64,000 bases of DNA from Rubritalea squalenifaciens DSM 18772 (GTDB lineage Bacteria > Verrucomicrobiota > Verrucomicrobiia > Verrucomicrobiales > Akkermansiaceae). Positions 23,424-32,219 of the stretch are shown here, piece by piece. The stretch lies in NCBI RefSeq assembly GCF_900141815.1, contig NZ_FQYR01000009.1, positions 28,596-92,595 of the forward strand. Direction: 5' to 3'. The position numbers and the translations under genes were made by a program. Position 1 is the stretch's first letter, and each line of letters opens with the position of its first letter. The notes under the pieces are model-generated. The model worked only from the letters and a program-made list of their open reading frames with translations, had not been told where the DNA came from and did not search any database.

Positions 23424-26180
23424 TTAGTATCCAGTAGCTTTCAGGCGTATGAAGGCGCTGTCTCCAGAGCCGCTGGTGCGATAGGTGTAGATCGTGTGTC
23501 CGTCCCCTGTATCCAGGGTGTACATCAGGACGGCGCTGGACCAGTTGACCATGTCAGAGGATTGTTCGCCAGAGATATTAGCTCCAGTCACACCGTTGCG
23601 TAAGCGTATTTGTATAGTGGCTTGTTCAGATCCATCAATCTCTACGGAGCCTGTGGAGAACATGGCGGTGCCGGCAACAGCTTCGGTAGAGTCAATGCCC
23701 ATGAGGTAGCGGAAGATATTGGGGATTCCATCAATGCTGTTAGATTTTACAGGGTCTCCGTCACCAGTGCTATCTGTAGGCAGGTTTTCCACCGCCAGCC
23801 AGCTGGTGTAGCTGCTAGGCTCGATGATAATCGTGATGGTAGGAGAGGCTGTGGAACCGTAGTCATTAGTCGCCTGTACCCAGTAGTGAAAGGTGCCGGC
23901 AGTATTCACAGGAGGGTTGTAACTACGGCTGATGGATTCTTGGACAAGTTGGGAAGTGTCCCCGCTCTCTCCCTTGTACCACTGGTAGTTAGTGGTGGAT
24001 GGAGAATACTTCATATCAAGCGTAAGAGTCTGGGAGCCCCCTTGTCTTGTTGTGAAGCCTTGAGGCGGAGTATTGAATACAGGCTTCTGTCCAATGACTT
24101 CCACAGTGACCGTGCGGCTGTCTACAGAGCCTGCTGCATTGGATATTCTAGCCCAGTAGGTGGTGGTTTTAGCGGTGCTGGTATCTACGTAATGGAATCG
24201 ATAGCTGCCTGAACGAGGCTTGCTGGTGTCCCCGCTGTTACCCTCATACCATTGATAGGTGAGGCCTGGGCCGGTGGCTCTCAGCTCCAGAGAGCTGGAG
24301 TTTCCTGTATAAGTGATGAGATCCTGAGGCTCTTCAGTAATCTCCGGGTAGATGGCATTGACCGTGACTTGGATTGTCGTGCTGTCCGTGTAGTCTGCAT
24401 CGTTGGATATTCTGACCCAATAGTAGAAGGTGCCGGGTTCATTCATGCTGTGATACATCCGGTTCTCTGTTTTGTTTGCTAAAGGTTTGGAGGTGTCGCC
24501 ATTGAATCCTTCATACCATTGATAGGAGAGGTTGGCTCCCTGAGCTTTGACTTCGTGGTAGATGAAAGCACCCATGTCGACAGTGCGGCTGACGGGTTGC
24601 TCAGTGATGACAGGTTTCTCCTGCATGATCAGTGCTGTGGTGTAGGAATCGTCACTGCCGAGTGAGTTGCTTACCCTGACCCAGTACGAGCTGCTTTGGT
24701 TTAGCTGGGGAGTTTGGTAGCTGCTAGAAGTGGCGCCAGTGATGGGCTGGCTGGTGTCACCCGTCTCTCCCTCGTACCATTGATAGACAAGTGTCGCATC
24801 GCCGATGGCTTCTACCTCCAAGAGAACGCTTTGTTCCGGTAGAATAAACTGCTGTCCAGTGCTGCTCACAATCTCCGGATAACCTGGTAGGGAGAAGGTG
24901 GATGCGAGTAGCTTGTCACCAGTACTGGCGATGAAGCGACTGTCGTCAGCAACGATGTTCTGGATAGCGTGTTCTGATTGGTAGCGCTTACCCCAAAGGA
25001 TTCCGTCCTTGGAGGCATAGATCCCACCCTCTTCGGTGCCGGCAACGATGTAGCCGTTTCCTGAACTTAGTTCTGTAATGGTGCCGGATAGGCCGCTTGT
25101 GTTGACCCATTCCCAGGAGTAGCCGTTGGTTGAACGGTAAAGTATGTTGTTCTCCCCTCCGGCAAACCACTCGCTGCCGGTATAGGTGACGGCGGAGACT
25201 TCATCTCTGGATGGCAAAAGGCTGATATTCCAGTTTGAGCCATCACTCGAAGTATAGATGCATCTTGTATTTGGATCGCCCATGTATCCTGGGGCGACGA
25301 AAAGGTTGTTTGCAAAGGTGAGGTCATTGACGCTGCTGGACTCAGGGATTTGCGAGCTGGAGATAGCGTCGAAATTATAGATGAGATTATTATTATTGGG
25401 TAAGGGGTTTTGCAAATCGTCCGCATAAAAAGTACCGTAATCGAAAAGTTGAATAGCCGCTACGTAGACGCCATTCCCATAGACCAGACCAGAAAGCTCT
25501 GTGTTGGCGTAGCCGGTTGAAATATCATTCCTGTTGTAGGGGTTGTACGTACCAGGAGCATCGATCTGGTAGAATCTCGGATTGCTATAGCTAGTACCGT
25601 CTGAACCCCATAGAACGGTGTAGCCTTGGTGGTCGATATCTAACCCACCTAGGTTAAACCGGTCATCATAGACCGATTCCTGATCTATATCGACCTTCGC
25701 CTGCAGAGTTGCAGTGACGTCTGCTGAATCACCGGATCCATTGTTGTAGTGGCATGTGGCAGAGAGAATTTTTACTTCATAGGATCCGTCTGGAGGGGCG
25801 ATCATTGCATGACCTGAGGTATAGGGGATAAAGACATAGCCGCCGTATGGGTAGACTGCCCGGTACGTTCCAGAGCTCAGCTTGTATTGGATTTCCAAAG
25901 TTGAACTCTGAGGGATGGACCTCATGACAAAGTTATAGTCAAACCGGCCTGACAAATATTGTCCATTCTGAGGTGCTTTGGTCTGAAGGGTCGCCGTCCT
26001 GATGTAGTACCCGTCCTCAAAGGCATAGCGAAACTCTCCATTCCCATAAGTAAGGTAAGTCTTTGGGGTGCTTAAGCCGCTTTCCCGGTCGAGCACAACT
26101 TGCCATTGGTTCTGGGCATGCAGGCCTTGGATCGAGAGAATGAAGGCGAAAAAGAAGAGAGTGAGCTGAGAGAATTTCAT
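23424..26180 (-). CDS. Large exported protein with four Ig-like repeats
   Basis: 918 residues from the ATG that begins the signal peptide (MKFSQLTLFFFAFILSIQGLHA). The N-terminal beta-sandwich and a propeller-like region follow (about 180-435, with repeats of the YTSSDGSNWN / YRSTNGYSWEW type). Four Ig-like domains of about 88 residues occupy about 434-788. Each carries a near-copy of YQWYEGxxGDTSxP and a YWVRISN strand. A linker (DGIPNIFRYLMGID) and a C-terminal module with SSDMVNW and IRLKA end the protein. There is no PEP-CTERM or membrane anchor. It is probably a secreted or outer-surface binding protein. Its end is 13 bases from the sirtuin start, so the two may be co-transcribed. Confidence 0.8.
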   Translation of the reverse strand: MKFSQLTLFFFAFILSIQGLHAQNQWQVVLDRESGLSTPKTYLTYGNGEFRYAFEDGYYIRTATLQTKAPQNGQYLSGRFDYNFVMRSIPQSSTLEIQYKLSSGTYRAVYPYGGYVFIPYTSGHAMIAPPDGSYEVKILSATCHYNNGSGDSADVTATLQAKVDIDQESVYDDRFNLGGLDIDHQGYTVLWGSDGTSYSNPRFYQIDAPGTYNPYNRNDISTGYANTELSGLVYGNGVYVAAIQLFDYGTFYADDLQNPLPNNNNLIYNFDAISSSQIPESSSVNDLTFANNLFVAPGYMGDPNTRCIYTSSDGSNWNISLLPSRDEVSAVTYTGSEWFAGGENNILYRSTNGYSWEWVNTSGLSGTITELSSGNGYIVAGTEEGGIYASKDGILWGKRYQSEHAIQNIVADDSRFIASTGDKLLASTFSLPGYPEIVSSTGQQFILPEQSVLLEVEAIGDATLVYQWYEGETGDTSQPITGATSSSYQTPQLNQSSSYWVRVSNSLGSDDSYTTALIMQEKPVITEQPVSRTVDMGAFIYHEVKAQGANLSYQWYEGFNGDTSKPLANKTENRMYHSMNEPGTFYYWVRISNDADYTDSTTIQVTVNAIYPEITEEPQDLITYTGNSSSLELRATGPGLTYQWYEGNSGDTSKPRSGSYRFHYVDTSTAKTTTYWARISNAAGSVDSRTVTVEVIGQKPVFNTPPQGFTTRQGGSQTLTLDMKYSPSTTNYQWYKGESGDTSQLVQESISRSYNPPVNTAGTFHYWVQATNDYGSTASPTITIIIEPSSYTSWLAVENLPTDSTGDGDPVKSNSIDGIPNIFRYLMGIDSTEAVAGTAMFSTGSVEIDGSEQATIQIRLRNGVTGANISGEQSSDMVNWSSAVLMYTLDTGDGHTIYTYRTSGSGDSAFIRLKATGY

Positions 26181-26253
26181 GAAACGACGGGAAAGATCAT
26201 TCACAGGCTAGAAATAAGCTCTGCGCTGTCAAGGTAGGAGGTGTGTAAGTCCA

Positions 26254-26694
26254 TCAGTCTCTGATCGCCTTGGGAGTGCAGCTGGAGCAGCTCTCGATCG
26301 GTTTGTTAGGTGGTGCAGGGTTAGGGCGTAGTAGCCAGGCGGAGAAGCCTGAGATCGGACCGTAGAGGAGAGTGAATAGTATGACTTGGGGGAGGAGTTG
26401 GAAACCTGGCTCGAGTATTGTGGTAATGAGCAACAGGAGTAAAAAGGCCAGTAAGGTACCCCAGGATAGAGCATAAGGCAGGCGCCAGATCCTGTGTGCT
26501 GGCCGGTCATAGTACATGATGAAAACGAAGAAGCCGATGACGAGGTAGCTGACTCCATGAACTGTGGCTGAAGTCAGGGCGATTAAGGGGCCCCATTCTT
26601 GGCCTAAGACCAGCATGATCAGAGCCGGAGGAATGACGGCTACCAAAGTGCTAAGCAAGAGCGCAGCTCCAGCTGGTGGAAAACGACGGGGCAT
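26254..26694 (-). CDS. Small membrane protein, four transmembrane segments
   Basis: 146 residues with four hydrophobic helices (about 8-30, 37-60, 73-95, 98-122) and a polar tail containing SCSSC. It resembles generic DUF-type four-helix membrane proteins, with no specific family recognised. It lies upstream of the Ig-repeat gene on the same strand with a 73-base gap. Confidence 0.55.
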   Translation of the reverse strand: MPRRFPPAGAALLLSTLVAVIPPALIMLVLGQEWGPLIALTSATVHGVSYLVIGFFVFIMYYDRPAHRIWRLPYALSWGTLLAFLLLLLITTILEPGFQLLPQVILFTLLYGPISGFSAWLLRPNPAPPNKPIESCSSCTPKAIRD

Positions 26695-26840
26695 GCCTTC
26701 CTATAGCAATCAATGAGCCTTGAAGAAAGCGGGAAGCGGTTTGCGATTTTGACAATAATTATTGCAGTGTGGCCATTGTCTGAAACAGCCAGAGTGAGTT
26801 ATGAAGAAGACTCCGATAACATTCATACTCAAAGTATATT

Positions 26841-27623
26841 ATGAAAAACACGCAAAAACTCCTCCCTGCCGCCATGGCGGCAGCGTGCTCCCTGATACTT
26901 GCTCCAGCAGCCTCTGCGGCTATGGTCGGTCTATGGGAGTTCAATAATTCCTCAGATCTTACTGAGGCAACCGTAGGTTCTGCAGCTACGCTAAATGGCT
27001 CGATCACTTCTGGTACTGGAACCACGGCTGGTGATGGTGCTGCCATCGTGAATGTGGGTGATTACATCACCTTCAATAACTCGATTGGGGCTAACGGTGG
27101 TGGAACTAACACTAATGTTTATTCCATCGTGATTGATTTCAAAATGCCTACCCTAGCGGGTTGGGCAGCGATACTCGAGCTGGATAACGGTAACACAGGT
27201 GATGGCGATTATTTCTATTCAAGTTCTCGTGGTCTTGGTGTTTCCTCTGAAGGCTATGTGGATGACAATGATCCTCCACTCTCGGTCCTAGCAGATACCT
27301 GGCACCGTATGGTGCTGACAGTGGATAATGGTAATGTCCGCAGCACTTATGTTGATGGAGTGAACCTTGGAGATCATGCTGCAGGTAGTGTCGATGGCCG
27401 CTGGAGCTTGAGCAGCACCTTTGACATTTTCAGTGATAATGGTGGCGGTGAAGAAGTGATTTCCCACATCACCAACCTTGGGCTTTACGATACCGCTCTG
27501 ACAGAAGGTGAGATCACTGCTCTTGGCGCCGCTGGTACTGCTCTAGCCGTTCCTGAGCCATCTTCTACCGCTCTGATCGGTCTTGCAGGCGTTGGTCTGC
27601 TGCTGCGCCGCAGAAGAGACTAA
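26841..27623 (+). CDS. PEP-CTERM protein with a LamG-like domain
   Basis: 260 residues: signal peptide (to about residue 28, ending APAASAA) and a LamG/concanavalin-like domain (about 30-228). The domain includes MVGLWEFNNSSDLTEATVGS, a VYSIVIDFKMP strand, DTWHRMVLTVDNGNVRSTYV and NLGLYDTALTEGEI near the end. The tail is PEPSSTALIGLAGV plus RRRRD. It is followed by a good terminator, so it is a single-gene unit. Likely a surface or matrix glycan-binding protein. Confidence 0.88.
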   Translation: MKNTQKLLPAAMAAACSLILAPAASAAMVGLWEFNNSSDLTEATVGSAATLNGSITSGTGTTAGDGAAIVNVGDYITFNNSIGANGGGTNTNVYSIVIDFKMPTLAGWAAILELDNGNTGDGDYFYSSSRGLGVSSEGYVDDNDPPLSVLADTWHRMVLTVDNGNVRSTYVDGVNLGDHAAGSVDGRWSLSSTFDIFSDNGGGEEVISHITNLGLYDTALTEGEITALGAAGTALAVPEPSSTALIGLAGVGLLLRRRRD

Positions 27624-27654
27624 ACTTAACTATTCATTGTTTGTTATAGTGAGA

Positions 27655-27691
27655 GGCTGTCCTGGCAAGTGAGGCTGGGGCAGCCATTTTT
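27655..27691 (+). terminator. Terminator of the LamG PEP-CTERM gene
   Basis: Stem GGCTGTCC / GGGCAGCC (one G-U pair) followed by ATTTTT. Confidence 0.75.
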
Positions 27692-27724
27692 ATGGGTGGG
27701 GGTTGATTTGACTTGCATAGAGTC

Positions 27725-28573
27725 ATGATATTTAAGATATTATGCTGTATGTACCCTCACATCCTATCCATGGTAGGTGCTTCCTTGTTGGCATTCAGCA
27801 GCGCTCAGGCCTCGTTGGTGGCTTACTGGAACATGGACGATGTCTCGGGCAATCTAGCGGATTCCTCGGGCAATAACCTGACCGCGACCCCTTCCGGCAC
27901 AGGCTTGACCTATGGTCAGGCATCGGTGAGCAGCGGGACCTATGGGAATATTACTTTGAGTGGCGCCCAGGCAGCTTCTTTCGGAACGGCGATCGAATTT
28001 GACCGTAGCCAGAGTGGTTATGCTACCCTCTCAGGGCAACCCGCGATCATTGAAACCCTTGCTGAGGTGGGGCCTACGGGCAGCTTCACCGTGATGGCCT
28101 GGGTGAATCCGGAGAGTTTGCCATCCAATACGACCTACCGGATCTTTGCCACTGGTGCGACAGGTGGCTGGGGACTTGGGGTGGCGAATGTAGACCGGGT
28201 GCGATTCACGACATTTGGCGTGCAGGATTTTACGAGTACAGGAACCCCGGTAGCGAGCGGGACCTGGCAGCATGTGGCGGCGACCTTCGCCGATGGCGTG
28301 GTGAGTATGTACCATAACGGCCAGTTGATCGGTAGTAACCCGGCGAGCTCTGGCTTTGTGGATGAGAATGGAGCGAATAATTTTGTAATCGGAGGAAACT
28401 CCAACCTGACGGCAGACCTCTTCAATGGTTTGATGGATGAGGTGCGGATTTACGATACCGCATTGACTGAGCAAGAGATCATCGATGCCGCTACGGTGCC
28501 CGAGCCAGGTGCCACGGCTTTGCTCGGTTTGGCGGGAGTAGCCTTGCTGCTTCGCCGGAGAAAAGACGGATAA
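27725..28573 (+). CDS. PEP-CTERM protein with a LamG-like domain
   Basis: 282 residues if the first ATG is used. The frame also allows a TTG 4 codons earlier, and an ATG at 27749 would still leave a signal peptide (ending FSSAQA). The LamG domain opens with SLVAYWNMDDVSGNLADSSG and contains GSFTVMAWVNPESL. It also has TWQHVAATFADGVVSMYHNG and the closing MDEVRIYDTALTEQEI. The tail is PEPGATALLGLAGV plus RRRKDG. It is paralogous to the preceding gene (shared YDTALTE closing block), so the pair probably arose by duplication. Confidence 0.87.
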   Translation: MIFKILCCMYPHILSMVGASLLAFSSAQASLVAYWNMDDVSGNLADSSGNNLTATPSGTGLTYGQASVSSGTYGNITLSGAQAASFGTAIEFDRSQSGYATLSGQPAIIETLAEVGPTGSFTVMAWVNPESLPSNTTYRIFATGATGGWGLGVANVDRVRFTTFGVQDFTSTGTPVASGTWQHVAATFADGVVSMYHNGQLIGSNPASSGFVDENGANNFVIGGNSNLTADLFNGLMDEVRIYDTALTEQEIIDAATVPEPGATALLGLAGVALLLRRRKDG

Positions 28574-28597
28574 CTTTGTGTTGTGATGCCAAGTGAT

Positions 28598-28623
28598 GGG
28601 CCCGGCCGTGAGGGGTCGGGCCC
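28598..28623 (+). terminator. GC-rich stem-loop after the second LamG PEP-CTERM gene
   Basis: Stem GGGCCCGGCC / GGTCGGGCCC (one G-U pair) with a 6-base loop, but no T-run on either strand. It may mark the 3' end of the transcript without being a classical terminator. Confidence 0.4.
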
Positions 28624-28644
28624 GCACCCCCTCAACCTCCCAAG

Positions 28645-28678
28645 AAAAAGCCCCGCCCAGCGGGAGCTGAACGGGGCT
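28645..28678 (-). terminator. Terminator of the minus-strand PEP-CTERM gene
   Basis: Stem AGCCCCG / CGGGGCT with an internal smaller hairpin and a T-run on the minus strand, 33 bases past the stop. Confidence 0.8.
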
Positions 28679-28710
28679 AGCATTATTGTCTGTTTATGAG
28701 TGGAGTGAGA

Positions 28711-29403
28711 TTATCGTCTGCGGCGCAGGATAAATGCCAGACCAGCCAGACCGATGAGTCCTGTTGTGGATGGTTCTGGAACCGCGGTGCCGACGAAGCG
28801 AAGTTCAGCCAGACCCACACGGTCACCACCTGCAGGACCGTTACCGAAGTGGTTGTCGGTGACGTTGATGCGGATACGGTCAGCCTGGATCGTGGAACCG
28901 ATTGCGCTGGTGATTGCCGCACCTGGTGAGTCCGCAAGGGCTACGCTAATCGCGCCGGTGGAGTTGTCAAAATTGCCCACACCGTAGTCGAGGACGACTT
29001 CGCTGATGTCATTGGCATTATTGGCTCCGAAGTGGTAGCCCCAGGTGACGAGGTCCGTGATGTCATAGGCCTGGTCGAAAATGACTTCGAAGCTGACGGT
29101 CGTTCCACCATTGTCAGCGAAGAAATCGCCGCCGGCAGGACCTGTGTCTGTGGTCGCCCAGACCACGCCGGGTGCATCAAAGTTGGCTGCGATGTGAGTG
29201 ATGGTGGTGTAGTCACCGATGGTAGGCGTTCCGGAGAGGCCGTTGCCGTTGATCAGGTTGTTTTCATCATCCAGATTGATGCCTGTTTGTTCAGCGGCAG
29301 TACCTGTGTATGTGATGGTGGTCGGGTTGATGATTACGGCTGCCTGAGAGCTGAGGCTCATCAAAGCAGCAGTCATGCTGGTGAGTATGAGTGTGTTTTT
29401 CAT
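28711..29403 (-). CDS. PEP-CTERM exported protein
   Basis: 230 residues: signal peptide (MKNTLILTSMTAALMSLSSQA) and a beta-sandwich body of about 180 residues. Within the body, VSFEVIFDQAYDITDLVTWG and IRINVTDNHFGNGPAGGDRV resemble a discoidin-like/galactose-binding fold. The tail is PEPSTTGLIGLAGL plus RRRR. It lies alone between terminators. Its upstream region shares a 34-base promoter-like block with the GH36-like glycosidase gene and carries a terminator-like hairpin between that block and the ATG. Confidence 0.86.
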   Translation of the reverse strand: MKNTLILTSMTAALMSLSSQAAVIINPTTITYTGTAAEQTGINLDDENNLINGNGLSGTPTIGDYTTITHIAANFDAPGVVWATTDTGPAGGDFFADNGGTTVSFEVIFDQAYDITDLVTWGYHFGANNANDISEVVLDYGVGNFDNSTGAISVALADSPGAAITSAIGSTIQADRIRINVTDNHFGNGPAGGDRVGLAELRFVGTAVPEPSTTGLIGLAGLAFILRRRR

Positions 29404-29419
29404 TCAAGTATACTTGGTT

Positions 29420-29446
29420 AAAAAACCCGAATTAGAGAGCGGGTTT
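29420..29446 (-). terminator. Terminator-like hairpin just upstream of a PEP-CTERM start codon
   Basis: Stem AAACCCG / CGGGTTT with a 10-base loop, followed by a T-run on the minus strand. It lies between the promoter-like block and the ATG at 29403, with no minus-strand gene upstream whose transcript it could end. Confidence 0.5.
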
Positions 29447-29451
29447 GTAAC

Positions 29452-29485
29452 AATACCGGGGATCCTGAAAAACTGACTAAAATCG
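29452..29485 (-). promoter_or_regulatory. Promoter-like block shared with the GH36-like gene
   Basis: On the minus strand GTCAGTTTT, then CCCCGGTATTGTT. 26 of 34 bases equal those at 16257-16290 in ungapped alignment. A possible -10 is TATTGT. Confidence 0.5.
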
Positions 29486-29590
29486 TCATTTTTTTATCAT
29501 GAAGTGTCAGAATGGGCTCGGGAAGGGGGCTTGACGTAGCGGGAAGCGGTTGATAGTTGATCAAGCCTACTTACCCCAAATTGTTAGAAG

Positions 29591-31396
29591 ATGCTGATTC
29601 ATGATGTCGTTTTTATAGCGAATTTTAGTTCTCTGGTTGATGTGAAGATCGTTCTTGCCGTTCTGGCGGCGAGCGTGATTCTGAAGTTTGCTGCCAAGCG
29701 TGTAGGAGCTGGGACCCGGCGCAAATTGTTTAGCCAAGACTTTGACTTTCAGGAGGCACGTCTGCTGGATTACCCGAAGCTCGATCGTAAATACTACGCC
29801 CGCAGGCTGGAAGAGGCCGAGGCTCTGGGGATGTGGCATGTCACGGATTTTACCAATATGGCGGCTCCGGCAGGCGCAGGGATTCGGGAGACTTTGGTTC
29901 GGGTCATGGCCAGTCCGCAGGGGGAGGTGACGGCATTTGTCTACGATAGCCGGAGTCTGGGGACGATGGGAGTCATGGGTGAATCGCTGAGTGGCGGTCG
30001 CAGAAAAAGATCCACTCATGTTCAGACTGCCTTTGATAATGGGGAATGTCTGGTGACCACTGATGCCAAGGTGTTGCTGATTGAGGGGATGGAGTGGCAG
30101 AATGTCCAGCTGGTGGCTGAGGGCGCGAGCCTCGAGCATCTAATCGGCTGGCACCGGGTGAGACTGAAGGAGTACTTGGCCAAGCATCCTGGCGTGAGAG
30201 TACTTCCTGTCAGCAATGTCGGTGAATTTTATGAGCGCGAGAAATCCCTCTGGGCGCGCAAGGCGGAGATCTGGCAAGCCAAGGACTGGAAGCTCAAGAA
30301 GGCCGACCTCAAACAGTGGGATGATGGCGAGAAGCGTTTGATCATTTCTGAGGATATGCTGGCAGGCCAGCCAGCCGGTTTCGAAAAATCCTACGGCGCA
30401 GCAGTCGTCGCAGCCTCAGCCAAGGCTTCTGCTCCAGCATCTGCGATCGGCACGGCTACAGCCGTGGCTGAACCCGCTGCTGAGACTCAGCAGGAGGCGG
30501 CGGAGTCTGAGCTTAGAGACTCAGAGGCCCAGACGGATGCGATGGAGTCAGTCCCAGACAGCCTGCCCAAGGAATGGTATTTTTCCCAGCACGGTCAGAA
30601 CCACGGTCCGATGACCAAGGTGGATCTGCAAGAGCGGGTTTGGAAGCCCGGGGTGAACTACCGCAGTATCTTGGTCTGGAACCCGAACATGCCAGAATGG
30701 AAGTCCCTGGTAGATGTACCGGAGTTGAGGCTGGAAAAGCCAGCGTCATCTGGTCCCGTGAAGCCACTCTCGCCTGCAGTGGGCAATGCGAGTCCTGTAG
30801 CGGAGACTGCCGCAACTCCAGAGATTTCCCGCCCGGCAAATCCTTATGAGACACCGAGTGCCAAAGGGGTGGAGCTGGGGCAGGTCCTGGCTTCTCACCA
30901 CCGTCTCAAGTACAGCGGCATGGGGCGTAAGGATTTTGCCATCTGGATGCTGATGGTGCTGCCCTGCATTTACTGGTTCCAGAACTACCTGACCACTGGA
31001 CCCTTGATGGATACGGGCTACGATATGATTGTCAGCCGGATCGCCTACATCGTCTTTATTTTGGTAGCCTATTCCCGGGTCAAGAACCTGGGCATGAGCT
31101 GGTACTGGCTGTTCGGCGTGAATGTGCCTTTCCTAAATGCCTGGATCTTCTGGCGGGCGTATTGCTGTCCCGAGGGCTACGCCGATCATACCACCATGGA
31201 TGGTACTGGGAAGACTCTGAGTATCATCTACTGGATCTTGACTGGGATCCTCTATCTCGCAGCGATTGCGGTGATCGTGGCGGCGGCCTTCTGGTTGCCA
31301 GACCTGCTGGATGGCCTGATGGGGGACGGCGCTTACGAGGATACCTACGAGCAGGAGTACTGGGAGGAATACGAGGATATTCTCCCGGCGGAATAG
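29591..31396 (+). CDS. Membrane protein with a GYF_2 (DUF4339) domain
   Basis: 601 residues. An N-terminal transmembrane helix (about 20-35) precedes a cytoplasmic region of about 270 residues with no recognised domain (LDYPKLDRKYYARRLEEAEA). A low-complexity Ala/Glu linker (275-330) follows. The GYF_2 domain spans about 330-382 (KEWYFSQHGQNHGPMTKVDL; WNPNMPEWKSL), and after another linker come four C-terminal transmembrane helices (about 455-585). The protein ends in an acidic, tyrosine-rich tail. GYF_2 domains bind proline-rich or other short peptides and are common in bacterial membrane proteins of unknown job. Confidence 0.75.
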   Translation: MLIHDVVFIANFSSLVDVKIVLAVLAASVILKFAAKRVGAGTRRKLFSQDFDFQEARLLDYPKLDRKYYARRLEEAEALGMWHVTDFTNMAAPAGAGIRETLVRVMASPQGEVTAFVYDSRSLGTMGVMGESLSGGRRKRSTHVQTAFDNGECLVTTDAKVLLIEGMEWQNVQLVAEGASLEHLIGWHRVRLKEYLAKHPGVRVLPVSNVGEFYEREKSLWARKAEIWQAKDWKLKKADLKQWDDGEKRLIISEDMLAGQPAGFEKSYGAAVVAASAKASAPASAIGTATAVAEPAAETQQEAAESELRDSEAQTDAMESVPDSLPKEWYFSQHGQNHGPMTKVDLQERVWKPGVNYRSILVWNPNMPEWKSLVDVPELRLEKPASSGPVKPLSPAVGNASPVAETAATPEISRPANPYETPSAKGVELGQVLASHHRLKYSGMGRKDFAIWMLMVLPCIYWFQNYLTTGPLMDTGYDMIVSRIAYIVFILVAYSRVKNLGMSWYWLFGVNVPFLNAWIFWRAYCCPEGYADHTTMDGTGKTLSIIYWILTGILYLAAIAVIVAAAFWLPDLLDGLMGDGAYEDTYEQEYWEEYEDILPAE

Positions 31397-31420
31397 CCAA
31401 CTCCAGAATTCTAGAAACAA

Positions 31421-31450
31421 TAAAGCCCGGCCTACCTCAGCCGGGCTTTA
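31421..31450. terminator. Bidirectional terminator between convergent genes
   Basis: A perfect 11-bp stem TAAAGCCCGGC / GCCGGGCTTTA with an 8-base loop. It serves both the GYF_2 gene (plus) and the small exported protein (minus). Confidence 0.85.
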
Positions 31451-31505
31451 TCGTTTCGCTATGATGTGTGGTGTTTTTGCGCTTAGTGTGTGTGGTAAAA
31501 AGGGA

Positions 31506-31913
31506 TCAGATGTTCACCGGGCGTTTGATAAGCTTGGCTTCGAACATGATGCCGTTGCCGATGTGCCTTTCCTTGGCCAAGTCGATCAAGGTGCCTTGGT
31601 CTCCAAGCGGAAGCCAGGCGATGGTGTTCTCCTTGTCCTGGAACTTGCGCTCTTGGGCTTCGGTCACGTCCTGCAGGATGCGCTCGCTGCCGTCAGGCAG
31701 AACAATCTTGATGTATCTGGAGCCGCTGCTGGTGAGTGGCTCATATTCTTTGACAAGAAATGTTTTTCCCAGATCCGTCTTATAGACATAGACGCTCTGC
31801 TTGTAGGCAGCTGGAGTCATTTCCTGACCTCGCAGGAGATGGCTGGAGCTGGCGGCATTCGTCGTGAATGGCAGCAGGGCGAGTATGGGGAGGAGTATAA
31901 GGGACTTGTTCAT
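31506..31913 (-). CDS. Small exported protein of unknown function
   Basis: 135 residues with a signal peptide (MNKSLILLPILALLPFTTNA). The mature part is charged and mixed alpha/beta (YVYKTDLGKTFLVKEYEPLT; LPDGSERILQDVTEAQERKF). It contains no cysteines, so it is periplasmic or secreted rather than a lipoprotein. No family recognised. Confidence 0.6.
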   Translation of the reverse strand: MNKSLILLPILALLPFTTNAASSSHLLRGQEMTPAAYKQSVYVYKTDLGKTFLVKEYEPLTSSGSRYIKIVLPDGSERILQDVTEAQERKFQDKENTIAWLPLGDQGTLIDLAKERHIGNGIMFEAKLIKRPVNI

Positions 31914-32219
31914 TCAGGATCTGGAGTCGGTATTTCGGGGCGGGGTTTGTCGTGTTGCAAGTAATACATAGTCAGGGGTTTACATCTTTCAAGGGAATAT
32001 GTAAAAAAGATGACCTAATTGTCATTAAGCGACTCGGATCTTGCTGTGGAGCGTCGGCCAGAGTCATGGCAGAACAATGGAATGCTGGCTTTTGCATGGC
32101 TGGGAGGGGATTTGGAGCCTTTGAGCAAAAAATCAGATAAATTAGTCAGAGGGAGCCGCTTAAGAGAAAACTTCCAATCCGGGGATACAAGTCCCTGATA
32201 ACACTGACAATAAACCAAA
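31914..32219. other. 306-base divergent intergenic region
   Basis: Lies between the small exported protein and the thioredoxin-like gene. A 62-codon open frame exists (31952-32140, plus strand) but has no ribosome site and atypical composition. It also carries a possible short inverted repeat around CTAATTGTCATTAAG. No gene is called. Confidence 0.3.

Noticed and set aside
26729..29552. 14-base identical string AGCGGGAAGCGGTT upstream of two plus-strand genes (26841 and 29591)
   Set aside because: Matches of this length are expected by chance in 64 kb and no extended similarity surrounds them.
31952..32140. 62-codon plus-strand frame upstream of the thioredoxin-like gene
   Set aside because: No ribosome site, no recognised features and no terminator; kept only as a note in the intergenic description.
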